From the IMG/VR virus record IMGVR_UViG_3300042197_000642, positions 1 to 64,000 of that record: a stretch of DNA of 64,000 nt; one strand, 5' to 3'. Source of the stretch: a virus. Below, one piece after another: positions 22,120 through 30,833 of the stretch. The notes below the pieces were generated by a model that worked only from the letters and a program-made list of their open reading frames with translations, did not search any database and had not been told where the DNA came from. Position 1 is the stretch's first letter. Each line of letters opens with the position of its first letter. The translations under genes were made by a program, and so were the position numbers.

Positions 22120-23160
22120 TTAGACCCCGGCTAACTTTGAGCTAGCCTTTATAGAATCTAAAACATCGCGTTCAAAGGTCTCTCGAAGATCTACCTCTTC
22201 CCGTATAGAGCTAAGCATAGCATCTGCCCCTTGCCACTGTCGATCTGCATACCTGTAGTAAGCACCGGCTCTAGTAATAACTTTATTTAGAATACCCATA
22301 GCAACGATTTCTTTAGCAAAATCGTATTCTCCTTTAGAGACACTTCCGCCATCAGCAAAATAAAAGTCCATAAATGCCGTTTGAGAAGGAGGGGCTGACT
22401 TGTTTTTAATTGTCCTTACTTTAATTGTTTGGCCAATTCTGTGCTTTTCTTGGCCAGTTCCTACCTCAATCCACTCATCTCTTTTTACTTCTATTCTTGT
22501 AAAGTATGAGTAGTCCTTGCCCAACCCACCAGGTGTAGTACGTGGGTCTCCGTACATAACACCGATCTTAGAACGCCATTGGTTAATCATTAATCCAATA
22601 AACGGGCGTTCGGCATCTACTAAAGACCTCTTAGATGCCTTTCCAATCTTTCTAAAAAACTTGTTTGTCAACAAGGCTCCACGGCCTACGGTTGACTCAT
22701 CCATTTCTTTCTCATCCTCCGAGGTAGGAACAAGAGCGGGAAGACTATCAATAACAATACAATCAACATCTTTCGTTTCAACAACCTTGACAACCGCTTC
22801 ATAAGCCTCCTCCATTACATTTGTAGAAACAACATACACTCTTGATACATCTACGCCACACATAGCAGCGTACTCAGGAACCCATTGCTCAGCAGCCACC
22901 CAAAGGGTGGTGAACTTTGGATCTTTCTTTTGGTTTGCTGCAATAGTTTTTAAAGCAATTGCTGTCTTACCATTACTAGCTTCACCAATAATCTCATGCC
23001 ATTGGTTTACTGGCCAACCTCCGCCTAGTATCACGTCTAAAGATACTGAACCAGTTGTAAATCTTTCCATTAAGTCATCACGTATTTCACTTCCAAGTAC
23101 AATAGTGTTTTCGCCAATAGACTTGTTTATCTTTTCAATTGTCTTTGCTAGTAATGACAT
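22120..23160 (-). CDS. recA: RecA/UvsX-like recombinase (346 aa)
   Basis: Strand-exchange ATPase with Walker A GEASNGKT, Walker B-like CIVIDSLPAL and an INQWRSKIGVMYGDP...TPGG segment equivalent to RecA loops L1/L2. A longer frame begins at 23295, but those 45 residues overlap the upstream zinc-ribbon gene and do not look like RecA. ATG 23160 overlaps the upstream TAA (TAATG) and gives the usual RecA N-terminus with TIEKINKSIGENTIVLG. It works with the adjacent Cas4-like, UvsY-like and resolvase genes in recombination-dependent replication and repair. Confidence 0.92.
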   Translation of the reverse strand: MSLLAKTIEKINKSIGENTIVLGSEIRDDLMERFTTGSVSLDVILGGGWPVNQWHEIIGEASNGKTAIALKTIAANQKKDPKFTTLWVAAEQWVPEYAAMCGVDVSRVYVVSTNVMEEAYEAVVKVVETKDVDCIVIDSLPALVPTSEDEKEMDESTVGRGALLTNKFFRKIGKASKRSLVDAERPFIGLMINQWRSKIGVMYGDPRTTPGGLGKDYSYFTRIEVKRDEWIEVGTGQEKHRIGQTIKVRTIKNKSAPPSQTAFMDFYFADGGSVSKGEYDFAKEIVAMGILNKVITRAGAYYRYADRQWQGADAMLSSIREEVDLRETFERDVLDSIKASSKLAGV

Positions 23161-23507
23161 TAAATGTGTCCTATGATTCCTTGAGGGTTGAAGTTGTTTT
23201 CTGTAGAAACTTGTTTTGCTGCTTGAGTTGGCCCTTCTAATGGAACTGAAACACCGGCGGTGCCTGAACCAGTTTGTTGAATTGGGTAACCGCAATCATA
23301 ACACCTTGGTCTAGTGTCACCAGTTCCGCCATAGTTTTGACTAGAACAGTTAGGACATCTAGACGCAGAGGTTGCACTTGCAGGTAATTTATGGTCTCTA
23401 ACTTCTGGTGGAATGTAAGCGGGTTGTGTAGTCACTGGGGGAACCGAAGATTGAATAGGATTAGGATTGTTACTTAGTTTATTTGCCCACCAATTAGAAC
23501 TCATCAT
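23160..23507 (-). CDS. Zinc-ribbon protein with disordered flanks (115 aa)
   Basis: A CPNC...CYDCG pair (about 51-73) forms a zinc ribbon between Pro/Thr/Gln-rich low-complexity flanks. GGAGG lies just before two possible ATGs (23507 and 23504). It is coupled to RecA by TAATG and to the upstream 159-aa gene by a 14-base overlap. It is likely a DNA- or recombinase-associated accessory. The role is unknown. Confidence 0.6.
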   Translation of the reverse strand: MMSSNWWANKLSNNPNPIQSSVPPVTTQPAYIPPEVRDHKLPASATSASRCPNCSSQNYGGTGDTRPRCYDCGYPIQQTGSGTAGVSVPLEGPTQAAKQVSTENNFNPQGIIGHI

Positions 23508-23973
23508 ATTCCTCCACTATTTTAGAAACGTCTTTACCTTCTGATAGCTGAACTATACCAAGTTCTACTGCTGTAGAAAAAGCACTGGTAATGGCAGCGT
23601 GTCCTATTACCCTATAAAACTCAGATATAATTGCTTCAGAATCAGACAGCTTAGTGCCACCATTATAGTCCTCCATATGCATTACTTGCGTAGCGGCTAC
23701 CGCTCTTGCATTAATATCGGCAATAGCGCCAATAAATGGGTATAGACTAAAAATCTTATCTATCCGTTTATCACTATCCTGCATTTCTTTTTCATGGCCT
23801 TCTTCGCTTACTAGGCTCATACCTAACTTGGGAGCAACCTTATTTGGTTCTTCTAAATCTGTGTCATAAAGGTACCACCTAGCTAGAGTAGTTAAAGGAA
23901 TTATGTTATTTCGATCTAAAGCCACATGAATTTTATTATTATGTTTCTTTTTGCGTTTTCTAAACCATTTCAT
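23494..23973 (-). CDS. Hypothetical phage protein (159 aa)
   Basis: The N-terminus MKWFRKRKKKHNNK is strongly basic, followed by a helical body with acidic patches and an EEYDEF end. It overlaps the DNA polymerase stop by four bases and the zinc-ribbon gene by 14. The protein is conserved in position between polymerase and recombinase, but I recognise no domain. Confidence 0.55.
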   Translation of the reverse strand: MKWFRKRKKKHNNKIHVALDRNNIIPLTTLARWYLYDTDLEEPNKVAPKLGMSLVSEEGHEKEMQDSDKRIDKIFSLYPFIGAIADINARAVAATQVMHMEDYNGGTKLSDSEAIISEFYRVIGHAAITSAFSTAVELGIVQLSEGKDVSKIVEEYDEF

Positions 23974-25934
23974 TTGGCCTCACCCCACCTCTTAACAACC
24001 TTTACATCAGCAGTTAAAGGAACTTTAAGTAAAGATATATCTTCCATAGCACTCCTTATTGCTTCTTTTGCTTCTTCTACAATATTATCCGCAGCAATAG
24101 TTATTAATTCATCATGAACGGTAAGTAAAAGAGAAGCGCCCTCTGGCAACATAGCATGAGCCCTAACCATTGCCATTTTCATAATATCGGCAGCAGACCC
24201 TTGTATTTTAGTATTAAAAGCTTGTCTTTCGGCGCTAGAGCGAAGTTTTATATCTCTTGAAACAATATCGGGTAAAAACCTTTTTCTACCAGCTAACGTT
24301 GTTACGTATAAGTTGTTTCTAGTTGCTCCAATAACTCTATATCTATAGTGGTCGATAGCTGGAAACTCTTTTGAAAATCGATTTAAAAGAGCTTTTGCTT
24401 CTTGTAAAGAACAATCAATTTGTTTAGCAATCTTATCTGGCCCAACACCATAAGCCATTGCTAACACTAATACTTTTCCTGCTTTTCTATCTACACCCAT
24501 AGTTTCACCCACAGTTGTATATATGTCTTTTCCTTCAGCGTAATTAGATAACATAATTGGATCTTCAGAGAATGAAGCAATAACCCTAGGTTCTATTTGG
24601 CTATAGTCAGCAACAATTAATTTGTAACCATTTGGAGCACAAAATAGATTTCTAATCGCCTTTCCATGGTCTGTATGTGGGGCTGGAACATTTTGTAAGT
24701 TTGGATTACGACTAGAAAACCGTCCAGTTTCCGCACCATGCTGCAATAAGTCACAATAGATTTTATCGTTTATTAATAAACTTTCTCTATATTTAACTTT
24801 GGCAATACCGCGTACGGTAGTTGTTACGTCTCCACCCATGTATGGCACTACATAAGTTGTTAATAACTTATTTAAATCTTGATAATCTAATAAAGCTTTA
24901 ACAAATGGGTCTTTATCTCTATACGCAACAATTGCCTCTTCAGAGACTGAGTAATCTGTATATACTCTTTCGTCTTCATCTTTTTCAGCTCCTTTAAGAG
25001 TTAATATTTTACCTTTTAACCCTCTACCACCTTCAGATTTTGGTCCAAAAAGAATAGCCTTACGTTCATTATTAGAGTTAATATTAAATACACGACCAGC
25101 AATTCTGTATATGTCAGATCTTGCTACTTCAATCTCGTTATGTAACTTACTGTGTAGTTCAGTTAAGGCAACCATGTCTATTGGAGTACCAGCAAGCTTC
25201 ATATGACAAAGCACATAAAGAACTTGCATTTCAAGTTTAAATACCTTTTCTACGTCATTATCTATCAACTTTTGTTTTAAAATCTTTGATAGTAAAAAAG
25301 TGTATTTAGAATCTAAATAAGAGTATTTAGCTACATCATCAAAAGAGTTAAGTTCTACCTCTTTACCAACCCCTTTTTCCATACTGTAACCCAGCTCTCT
25401 CTGCAGGCAATCATCTAAACCTAGTTTGTTCCTATTACGGTTACTGTATATAAAACTAGCAATCATAGTGTCAAAAAACGGACCGTTAGGGATTCTGTTA
25501 TCAAAATACTTTGCTACTGATGAACAATCAAATACTAAATTGTGGCCTATTTTTAACTTATCGCTAAACATTAAAGGCTCTAACGCTTTAAATACTTCTG
25601 CTGGATATAGTTGTTTAGGTGGACTAGTAAACACTCTTTTAGACTTCTTTTTATCTTTAGAGTAATCAATATCTCTAAGAGGTAAACCCTCTGCTTTTCT
25701 CTTCTCTCCCACAGCGGTCAGAGGGTAAATGTATTCTACTAAATCACCATTTGGATGCCCTAAAGGAATTACATCACCGCGTCCGTGAGTTGCAAACGAT
25801 ATCCATAAAACTTCGTTTGCTACAGGCATACCCCTACGGTCTCCTACAGTTTCAACATCAAATGCAAATGAGTCTTGTTTAAGATAAAACGCAACCATTT
25901 CATCAAGTTGTTCAATAGTTGTAATGATGTTCAT
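23970..25934 (-). CDS. polA: Family A DNA polymerase with 3'-5' exonuclease
   Basis: Replicative Pol I-type polymerase, 654 aa, without a 5'-3' exonuclease domain. The exonuclease carboxylates are Asp26/Glu28 (FDVET), Asp136 (HNLVFD) and Asp209 (YSYLD). Polymerase motif A is DYSQIEPR with Asp443. Motif B runs R483 to Y495 with Lys487. Motif C is HDE at 607-609. The residue equivalent to E. coli Phe762 is Leu491, a variant common in environmental phage polymerases. An AAAGGGG ribosome site precedes the ATG, and a hairpin (25954-25983) stands just upstream. It overlaps the 159-aa gene by four bases. Confidence 0.95.
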   Translation of the reverse strand: MNIITTIEQLDEMVAFYLKQDSFAFDVETVGDRRGMPVANEVLWISFATHGRGDVIPLGHPNGDLVEYIYPLTAVGEKRKAEGLPLRDIDYSKDKKKSKRVFTSPPKQLYPAEVFKALEPLMFSDKLKIGHNLVFDCSSVAKYFDNRIPNGPFFDTMIASFIYSNRNRNKLGLDDCLQRELGYSMEKGVGKEVELNSFDDVAKYSYLDSKYTFLLSKILKQKLIDNDVEKVFKLEMQVLYVLCHMKLAGTPIDMVALTELHSKLHNEIEVARSDIYRIAGRVFNINSNNERKAILFGPKSEGGRGLKGKILTLKGAEKDEDERVYTDYSVSEEAIVAYRDKDPFVKALLDYQDLNKLLTTYVVPYMGGDVTTTVRGIAKVKYRESLLINDKIYCDLLQHGAETGRFSSRNPNLQNVPAPHTDHGKAIRNLFCAPNGYKLIVADYSQIEPRVIASFSEDPIMLSNYAEGKDIYTTVGETMGVDRKAGKVLVLAMAYGVGPDKIAKQIDCSLQEAKALLNRFSKEFPAIDHYRYRVIGATRNNLYVTTLAGRKRFLPDIVSRDIKLRSSAERQAFNTKIQGSAADIMKMAMVRAHAMLPEGASLLLTVHDELITIAADNIVEEAKEAIRSAMEDISLLKVPLTADVKVVKRWGEAK

Positions 25935-25953
25935 ACATCCCCTTTGAGACTGA

Positions 25954-25983
25954 CAGGGCCGATTAAGGGGGAAACCGGCCCTG
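25954..25983 (-). promoter_or_regulatory. Stem-loop just upstream of the DNA polymerase ribosome site
   Basis: A perfect 8-bp GC-rich stem (CAGGGCCG 25954-25961 with CGGCCCTG 25976-25983) encloses a 14-base loop. It ends about 9 bases before the AAAGGGG ribosome site of the polymerase. No T-run follows, so a translational operator or attenuator is more likely than a plain terminator. T4 polymerase is known to repress its own translation through a hairpin at its ribosome site, but the parallel here is inference. Confidence 0.55.
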
Positions 25984-26004
25984 CAGCCGTTCTAGTGCGT
26001 GGTG

Positions 26005-26673
26005 TTAGCTTAGCTCTTGTGCTACACGAAGTAGGTCATCGTAAGATGACATATGCAAATCTGCAACAGTAAAACATTGCATTTTTGCTATTTCAGCTTC
26101 AGCTGCTACGGGATCAATTCCGTAGTCTTCCATCAAGTCACGCTGCTTGATTGGAGTTAGGTGATAAACAGTTGATTGCATCTTACCTGTTCGGCTTAAC
26201 GCCCAATACATTGGTCGCTCTTCAGTACCTTGTAAAGGACCTTGTGCGGAAAAATGTGATGCATGTAGTGTTTTAAATAAACGTACTGAAGCAATTAACA
26301 TTTGTCGCTTAGTAGGTTTTTCACTTAAATTAGCAATGGTAAATCCACGCTTGTCTTCTGCACGACTTCCAAGAAGTGTTTGCAGTGGGTCGCTTGGACC
26401 AGATCCGTCCCAGATGTAAGAACGCTTTCCTGTTTTGTTTAAGAAGTGTTGCTTGTAAACGGCAAATGGGCCGGTTTGATCAAGGAACTTAATTATTTGT
26501 GGTTCTTCTGAGCATTTAAACTCAGAAGCGTATTCACGATCTGATTTAATTAAAGCAACAGCGGCATCCCATCCGGATGACACTGCTGAAGCGCCATTTG
26601 TTGGTCTTGCAGATAAAGCGTCATCTGCTACAACAAATTCGTTTACATCTGGCATTGTTTTTTGTATTGACAT
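26005..26673 (-). CDS. Possible phage single-strand-DNA-binding-type protein (222 aa)
   Basis: The segment IIKFLDQTGPFAVYKQHFLNKTGKRSYIWDG (two parts, residues about 61-90), followed by a FTIANLS strand, recalls an actinophage family proposed to act as gp32-like ssDNA-binding proteins in which a zinc knuckle often follows; here the Cys are missing. It stands directly upstream of the polymerase and downstream of a HTH gene, the expected neighbourhood for an SSB. No other SSB is recognisable in the window. Confidence 0.4.
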   Translation of the reverse strand: MSIQKTMPDVNEFVVADDALSARPTNGASAVSSGWDAAVALIKSDREYASEFKCSEEPQIIKFLDQTGPFAVYKQHFLNKTGKRSYIWDGSGPSDPLQTLLGSRAEDKRGFTIANLSEKPTKRQMLIASVRLFKTLHASHFSAQGPLQGTEERPMYWALSRTGKMQSTVYHLTPIKQRDLMEDYGIDPVAAEAEIAKMQCFTVADLHMSSYDDLLRVAQELS

Positions 26674-26675
26674 TA

Positions 26676-27185
26676 TTAGCTGTACCTTTCATTAGTTTCA
26701 TCGATTTCATTAGTTTCGTTCATTGTTTCTTTGGCACGGATTTTATCCCATGCCTCGCTTAACTCTTGTGAGAGTTTTCGATTCACGGCCCAATTTATTC
26801 TAGATTTCTCTAGTAAACCGGACCGAGAAAACAATTCTACAGTAACCTCGACCATTTGACGCGTATACAGGCGTCTGCCGGCAATTACTGCCCCATTTTT
26901 CCCTGTTGTGTCAGGCAAACGGTATGGAGAGGTTGGCAGGTAGCCTGCGTCCATCCATTGGTAAAGAGTAACAATAGGTCTGCCCAAAGCCTTAGACAAC
27001 GCGCCGATAGTAAACATTTCTACTTCTTTACCGTTTGGCAGCGTTTTCTTATATGGCTTTGAGTCCCATGCAAGCTTTTGTTCTCGTATCTTTTCTTCCT
27101 GCACCAAAGACTTCTTTTTACGTTTGCTTCCTGGGTAAAAGTCGTCTAGTCCAACAAAAGACTTTTCTATAAAATCAGACGTCAT
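26676..27185 (-). CDS. Helix-turn-helix (MerR/HTH_17-like) DNA-binding protein (169 aa)
   Basis: Residues about 58-85 (FTIGALSKALGRPIVTLYQWMDAGYLP) form a MerR-like or excisionase-like winged HTH, followed by a GRRLYTRQMVEVTVELF wing and helix. The basic KRKKKS stretch near residue 20 and an Asn/Glu-repeat C-terminus (NETNEIDETNE) flank it. It may regulate the replication operon or act at an origin. The HTH call is firm, the target unknown. Confidence 0.7.
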   Translation of the reverse strand: MTSDFIEKSFVGLDDFYPGSKRKKKSLVQEEKIREQKLAWDSKPYKKTLPNGKEVEMFTIGALSKALGRPIVTLYQWMDAGYLPTSPYRLPDTTGKNGAVIAGRRLYTRQMVEVTVELFSRSGLLEKSRINWAVNRKLSQELSEAWDKIRAKETMNETNEIDETNERYS

Positions 27186-27186
27186 A

Positions 27187-27597
27187 TTATTTCTTTGCTA
27201 AAAAGGCGTACGTCACTTTAGTAGGAAACATAGAATCAATATCTTCTTCAGTTAACGCTCCATCATAAAATGCTGCCATAATTGCATCTTCGTTTAACGT
27301 AGGAACCATAGTTATACATTTATCATAAATGTTCTTTTCGTGTAGTAACTTTTCAGCGCGTTCTATATCAAAACCCTTTAAGGTTTTACGTTGTTTAATT
27401 ATTTGAGTAATACCTGTAGAATCATCACCTAAATCTATAATCCTGTGGCCTTTGCCATCAGTTTCACCGTACTCATCTAAAGCATCCATAAGTCTGGTTT
27501 TAAGTTCTGTTTGACGAGTAGTTAACATCTCTAATTGATCTTTAATAACAACGTACTGTTTTACAGCGCTTTTTACGTCTTCTATTGGAAAACTCAT
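27187..27597 (-). CDS. Conserved actinophage hypothetical protein (136 aa)
   Basis: An N-terminal coiled-coil helix (KDQLEMLTTRQTELKTRLMDAL) is followed by GKGHRIIDLGD strands, an IIKQRKTLKGFD segment and the terminal LTEEDIDSMFPTKVTYAF motif. This layout recurs in small proteins near SNF2 helicase and polymerase genes of actinobacterial phages. No biochemical role is known to me. Confidence 0.6.
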   Translation of the reverse strand: MSFPIEDVKSAVKQYVVIKDQLEMLTTRQTELKTRLMDALDEYGETDGKGHRIIDLGDDSTGITQIIKQRKTLKGFDIERAEKLLHEKNIYDKCITMVPTLNEDAIMAAFYDGALTEEDIDSMFPTKVTYAFLAKK

Positions 27598-27626
27598 ATA
27601 TCCCCTTAGCCTTTACTTAGTTAATC

Positions 27627-27770
27627 TTACTCTTTACCTACGTATTTATTAAGAGCCGAGAGTATCACACTTGTCACTGTAACTTTTTCTGCAGCTGCTT
27701 TCTTTTTAACCTCAGCCCATAAAGAGTCTGAAACTCTAATAGTCTTTGTTGGTGTTTTGGCTTTTCCCAT
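27627..27770 (-). CDS. Ribbon-helix-helix DNA-binding protein (47 aa)
   Basis: A 47-aa frame: a basic strand (KTPTKTIRVSDSLW), then two helices (WAEVKKKAAAEKV and VTSVILSALNKYV), a full CopG/Arc-type ribbon-helix-helix. It overlaps the SNF2 stop by one base (TAATG). It probably forms a dimer that represses or organises promoters of the replication block. Confidence 0.75.
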   Translation of the reverse strand: MGKAKTPTKTIRVSDSLWAEVKKKAAAEKVTVTSVILSALNKYVGKE

Positions 27771-29359
27771 TACACAACCGCCTTTCTTAAAAAAGAGTTT
27801 AGGCTCTCTACGGTTAGAGCAACCCCACCCCTATCATCTATGCCTTGACCATCCATAACAGCGTTAGCAACAGCGTTCTTTTGTTGTAAAGCTTCGTGTT
27901 GGCGTACTTCAATCGAACCTGCTACAAGTATATCTTGTATAACAATAGAAGGCCAGGTTGACGAGGCGCGTTTTATTCTTCCGTTTCGTTGAGTCGCTGT
28001 GCCGCTACTCCAAGGGAGGTCAAAGTTAACCAAAAGATTAGCTGCAGGTAGGTCAACCCCATAACCACCAGCGTCACTAGAAATAAGGACCCGTATATTA
28101 GGATCGGTGTTAAATTGGACTTTATTAAGTTCTTTAGTTTTTGCATCTAACTTACCAGAGTACTTTCTACACATTTCTGCGCCTAGTGCTTCTTCTATTT
28201 TGTCTAGCATATCAACATAAGTAGCAAATATAACAACTTTATTTAAATCGTTTTGATCTAAAAAGTCTTTTACATAAGAAACTAAATAATCTAATTTTGC
28301 AGAAGCGTTAACCCCTTCTAATAATCCTTCTTCCATTAACTGATGAGCGTAAGCAGAGCCCTCTCCCATTAATTGTTTAAACTTATTACTACTAGTTTTT
28401 AGTAAGTCTGAATGAGAACACAGCATTTTTAATGCTCCAATTTTAGACATAATCTTTCCACGCATTTCATCCTCAGGGCCACCAGTGGCACGTTCTAACC
28501 CATAGTGCGAAAACACATTAAAACCAGAACCAAACATTTGCTGTGCATCATCTAAGTCTTGTTGTAAATCTTTTACTATTCTTACGTAAAGCTTAGCTCC
28601 CTTTCTATCTAAAGGAATAAATACTGGTTCTTTATGTATAGTATCTGGAAGATAGGGAGCAACATCATCATCTTTTTGTGTTTTCCGAACAGATGCTTCT
28701 TTAATTCGCTCATGAAGTACTGGAAGGTTTCTGTAACGATCTACGCCACCCCATTGATTTCTAACAATAAAAGCTTTATCAAAGATATCAAATCTGCCTA
28801 GTAAGTTTGCATCAACAAACTGCATAATGCTGTAAAGCTCTTCTGGTTTACCGTTCTCTATAGGCGTGCCAGTTAAAGCAAAACGATACTTAGAGTCTGT
28901 TAGTTTTTTGACTGCTCTTGATCTTTTTGATCTAAATGATTTGATTGCAGTGGCTTCGTCAATAACAACAAATCCCCTAGGAAGGTTGGCGACGTGTTTC
29001 CAATCGTTAACAACTTGTTCATAATTGAGGATAATGTAATCGGTGTTGCTTTCTTGCCAATTTCTAGCAAGGTCGTATTGCTCTGCTCTTTTCTTTGGTG
29101 TTCCATCAATAACCAAAGCTTGTGAAGATCCATTTGTAAACTTCTCAATCTGGTTTGCCCATTGGTATTTTAAACTTGACAAACATATTATAAGCCCAGG
29201 TTCTTTAATTTTACGCTCATCCATAAGTTGCTCTATAGCTGCAATGGTTATCACCGTTTTTCCTAAACCTAGGTCGTAGGCAACAAGCATCTTTTGTCGC
29301 TCTATCATTTTAGTTACAGCCTCTGGCTGATAAGGTAAGAGAGTTCCAACAAAACTCAT
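27770..29359 (-). CDS. SNF2-family DNA helicase/translocase
   Basis: The 529-aa superfamily 2 protein has Q-like LPYQPEAV, motif I DLGLGKT, motif II VIDEATAIK (DEAT), motif III LTGTPIEN, and C-terminal motifs VIFATYVDMLDKIEE, SSDAGGYGVDLPAANLLVNFDLPW and TQRNGRIKRA. These are standard SNF2 elements, as in phage DNA translocases acting on replication or recombination intermediates. It overlaps the dNMP kinase by four bases and is followed by a coupled RHH gene. Confidence 0.92.
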   Translation of the reverse strand: MSFVGTLLPYQPEAVTKMIERQKMLVAYDLGLGKTVITIAAIEQLMDERKIKEPGLIICLSSLKYQWANQIEKFTNGSSQALVIDGTPKKRAEQYDLARNWQESNTDYIILNYEQVVNDWKHVANLPRGFVVIDEATAIKSFRSKRSRAVKKLTDSKYRFALTGTPIENGKPEELYSIMQFVDANLLGRFDIFDKAFIVRNQWGGVDRYRNLPVLHERIKEASVRKTQKDDDVAPYLPDTIHKEPVFIPLDRKGAKLYVRIVKDLQQDLDDAQQMFGSGFNVFSHYGLERATGGPEDEMRGKIMSKIGALKMLCSHSDLLKTSSNKFKQLMGEGSAYAHQLMEEGLLEGVNASAKLDYLVSYVKDFLDQNDLNKVVIFATYVDMLDKIEEALGAEMCRKYSGKLDAKTKELNKVQFNTDPNIRVLISSDAGGYGVDLPAANLLVNFDLPWSSGTATQRNGRIKRASSTWPSIVIQDILVAGSIEVRQHEALQQKNAVANAVMDGQGIDDRGGVALTVESLNSFLRKAVV

Positions 29360-29898
29360 AGTAAACCCTGCATTCGACTAATTACTAAGGTTTTTAAATC
29401 TTCTATTGACCCTTTGTTAGCAAAGATTTGGTCTACTTTATATCCGTCTAATTCAGTTTCTGAAACATGAGCATTAATAGCTTCTACGTTAGGACGCTTA
29501 ATTCTCCATATAGTTCCACCCATTGCTTTGATTTTAGAAGCCTCATTAATAAATCTAACATCTGTTATTACTACGTTTTCATTTGGAGATATATCTTTTA
29601 GAGCCGCATCTACCCAAGTGTCTAATCCAAGGTTGTTACGAATAGCCACGCCTAACTTTTGTAATAAAGCACGTACTTCTTTATTCTTCTTTGCGTCATC
29701 CCAACCTTCGTCATTTACAAGGTCTCTTACAGTTATATCTTTATAATTAACATCTATCATAACTACAGGGTCTAACTCGTATAGTATTTTTCTTATTTTA
29801 TCTGCAAAGGCAATACGTTTAAACTCATAGTCTTTAATTAGTATTTTTGCCACTTCGTCTTTACCAGAACCCGCATACCCAGATAACCCTATAATCAT
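29356..29898 (-). CDS. Deoxynucleoside monophosphate kinase
   Basis: P-loop GYAGSGKDEVA at the N-terminus, a lid-like KDITVRDLVNDEGW region, the VVITDVRFINEA strand and a C-terminal VSETELDGYKVD segment match the T4 gene 1-type dNMP kinase family (180 aa). It phosphorylates dNMPs to feed dNTP pools, complementing the class II reductase. It overlaps the primase and SNF2 genes by four bases each. Confidence 0.85.
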   Translation of the reverse strand: MIIGLSGYAGSGKDEVAKILIKDYEFKRIAFADKIRKILYELDPVVMIDVNYKDITVRDLVNDEGWDDAKKNKEVRALLQKLGVAIRNNLGLDTWVDAALKDISPNENVVITDVRFINEASKIKAMGGTIWRIKRPNVEAINAHVSETELDGYKVDQIFANKGSIEDLKTLVISRMQGLL

Positions 29899-30833
29899 AA
29901 GATTGCCTTTATTCCTCGTACATAATGTTTTGCAGAGTCCATGCCAATAAGTATTTCTTCTTTACTCATAGCCCCAACGTCTTTCATGTCGGTATTAGAG
30001 TAATTAAAAAACTTACCATCAATGCCCATACTTTTACATGCGTTTAAAAGATCTAATGAAGATTTACGCCCCGCATCATCGTTGTCTAGTGCAAATAAAA
30101 CCTCTTTAGCTGACCTAATAAGATTAATTTGATGTGCAGAAACTATAGCTCCGTAAGTGCTTACACCACCAAATATACCAACTGATAAAAGCCGAGCAAC
30201 ATCTAATGGAGACTCTACAACAACCATGCGGTATAAACCTTGTTCCACAAATTGTTTGTAACCAAATAAAGATTTACTCTTTTGAACACCAGTAGGCCAA
30301 TTCTTAAAATATCTAGTACCGTGACCTTTTTCCTGCCAACCTAATAAACTTTTAGTTATTGGGTCTCGTATTACTGTAATCCAAGATTTAGATTGTTCAG
30401 ACCATTTGATTTCATAGTGTTGAGCAGCTGCTAAAGAAATACCTCTATCAGATAAAGCCTCTTGAGGAGGGTCTACAAACGCAGCTAACATAGACTCTGT
30501 AATTGGTTGGTTTTGTGTTTTAACTTCTTTTTCTACTTTAAGAGCTTTTGCTAATCTTTCGTTTAAATCGTTGTAACCTTTGTTAATCCAAGTTTGTGCT
30601 TCGTCATAATTAATGCCCTGTACATGTTCAATTAAAGTACTTAGTCCACCTTTAAAACCACAGGAAAAACAAATGTGCATACCGGTTTCAGAGTTAATCC
30701 ACCAAGAAGGATTTCTATCTTCTTTTCCAGTTCTTGATAAATGAGCTGGGCAGTGGCAAAGATACTCATCATTGTTTTCACGAATAATATCTATGTTTAA
30801 ACGTGCTAATAAATCTTCAATATTAGAGCTCAT
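29895..30833 (-). CDS. dnaG: DnaG-like primase (CHC2 zinc finger plus TOPRIM)
   Basis: The N-terminal zinc-binding CHC2 site uses Cys28, His31, Cys55 and Cys58. The TOPRIM part has VVVESPLD (catalytic Glu), a GAIVS loop and VLFALDNDDAGRK (DxD). At 312 aa it is compact, lacking the DnaG helicase-interaction C-terminus, as many phage primases do. It overlaps the DnaB-like gene by about 11 bases, forming a primase-helicase pair. Confidence 0.9.
   Translation of the reverse strand: MSSNIEDLLARLNIDIIRENNDEYLCHCPAHLSRTGKEDRNPSWWINSETGMHICFSCGFKGGLSTLIEHVQGINYDEAQTWINKGYNDLNERLAKALKVEKEVKTQNQPITESMLAAFVDPPQEALSDRGISLAAAQHYEIKWSEQSKSWITVIRDPITKSLLGWQEKGHGTRYFKNWPTGVQKSKSLFGYKQFVEQGLYRMVVVESPLDVARLLSVGIFGGVSTYGAIVSAHQINLIRSAKEVLFALDNDDAGRKSSLDLLNACKSMGIDGKFFNYSNTDMKDVGAMSKEEILIGMDSAKHYVRGIKAIL

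Noticed and set aside
22120-23295. N-terminally extended RecA (391 aa)
   Set aside because: The first 45 residues overlap the zinc-ribbon gene in another frame and do not resemble RecA. ATG 23160 overlaps the upstream stop and gives a normal RecA start.
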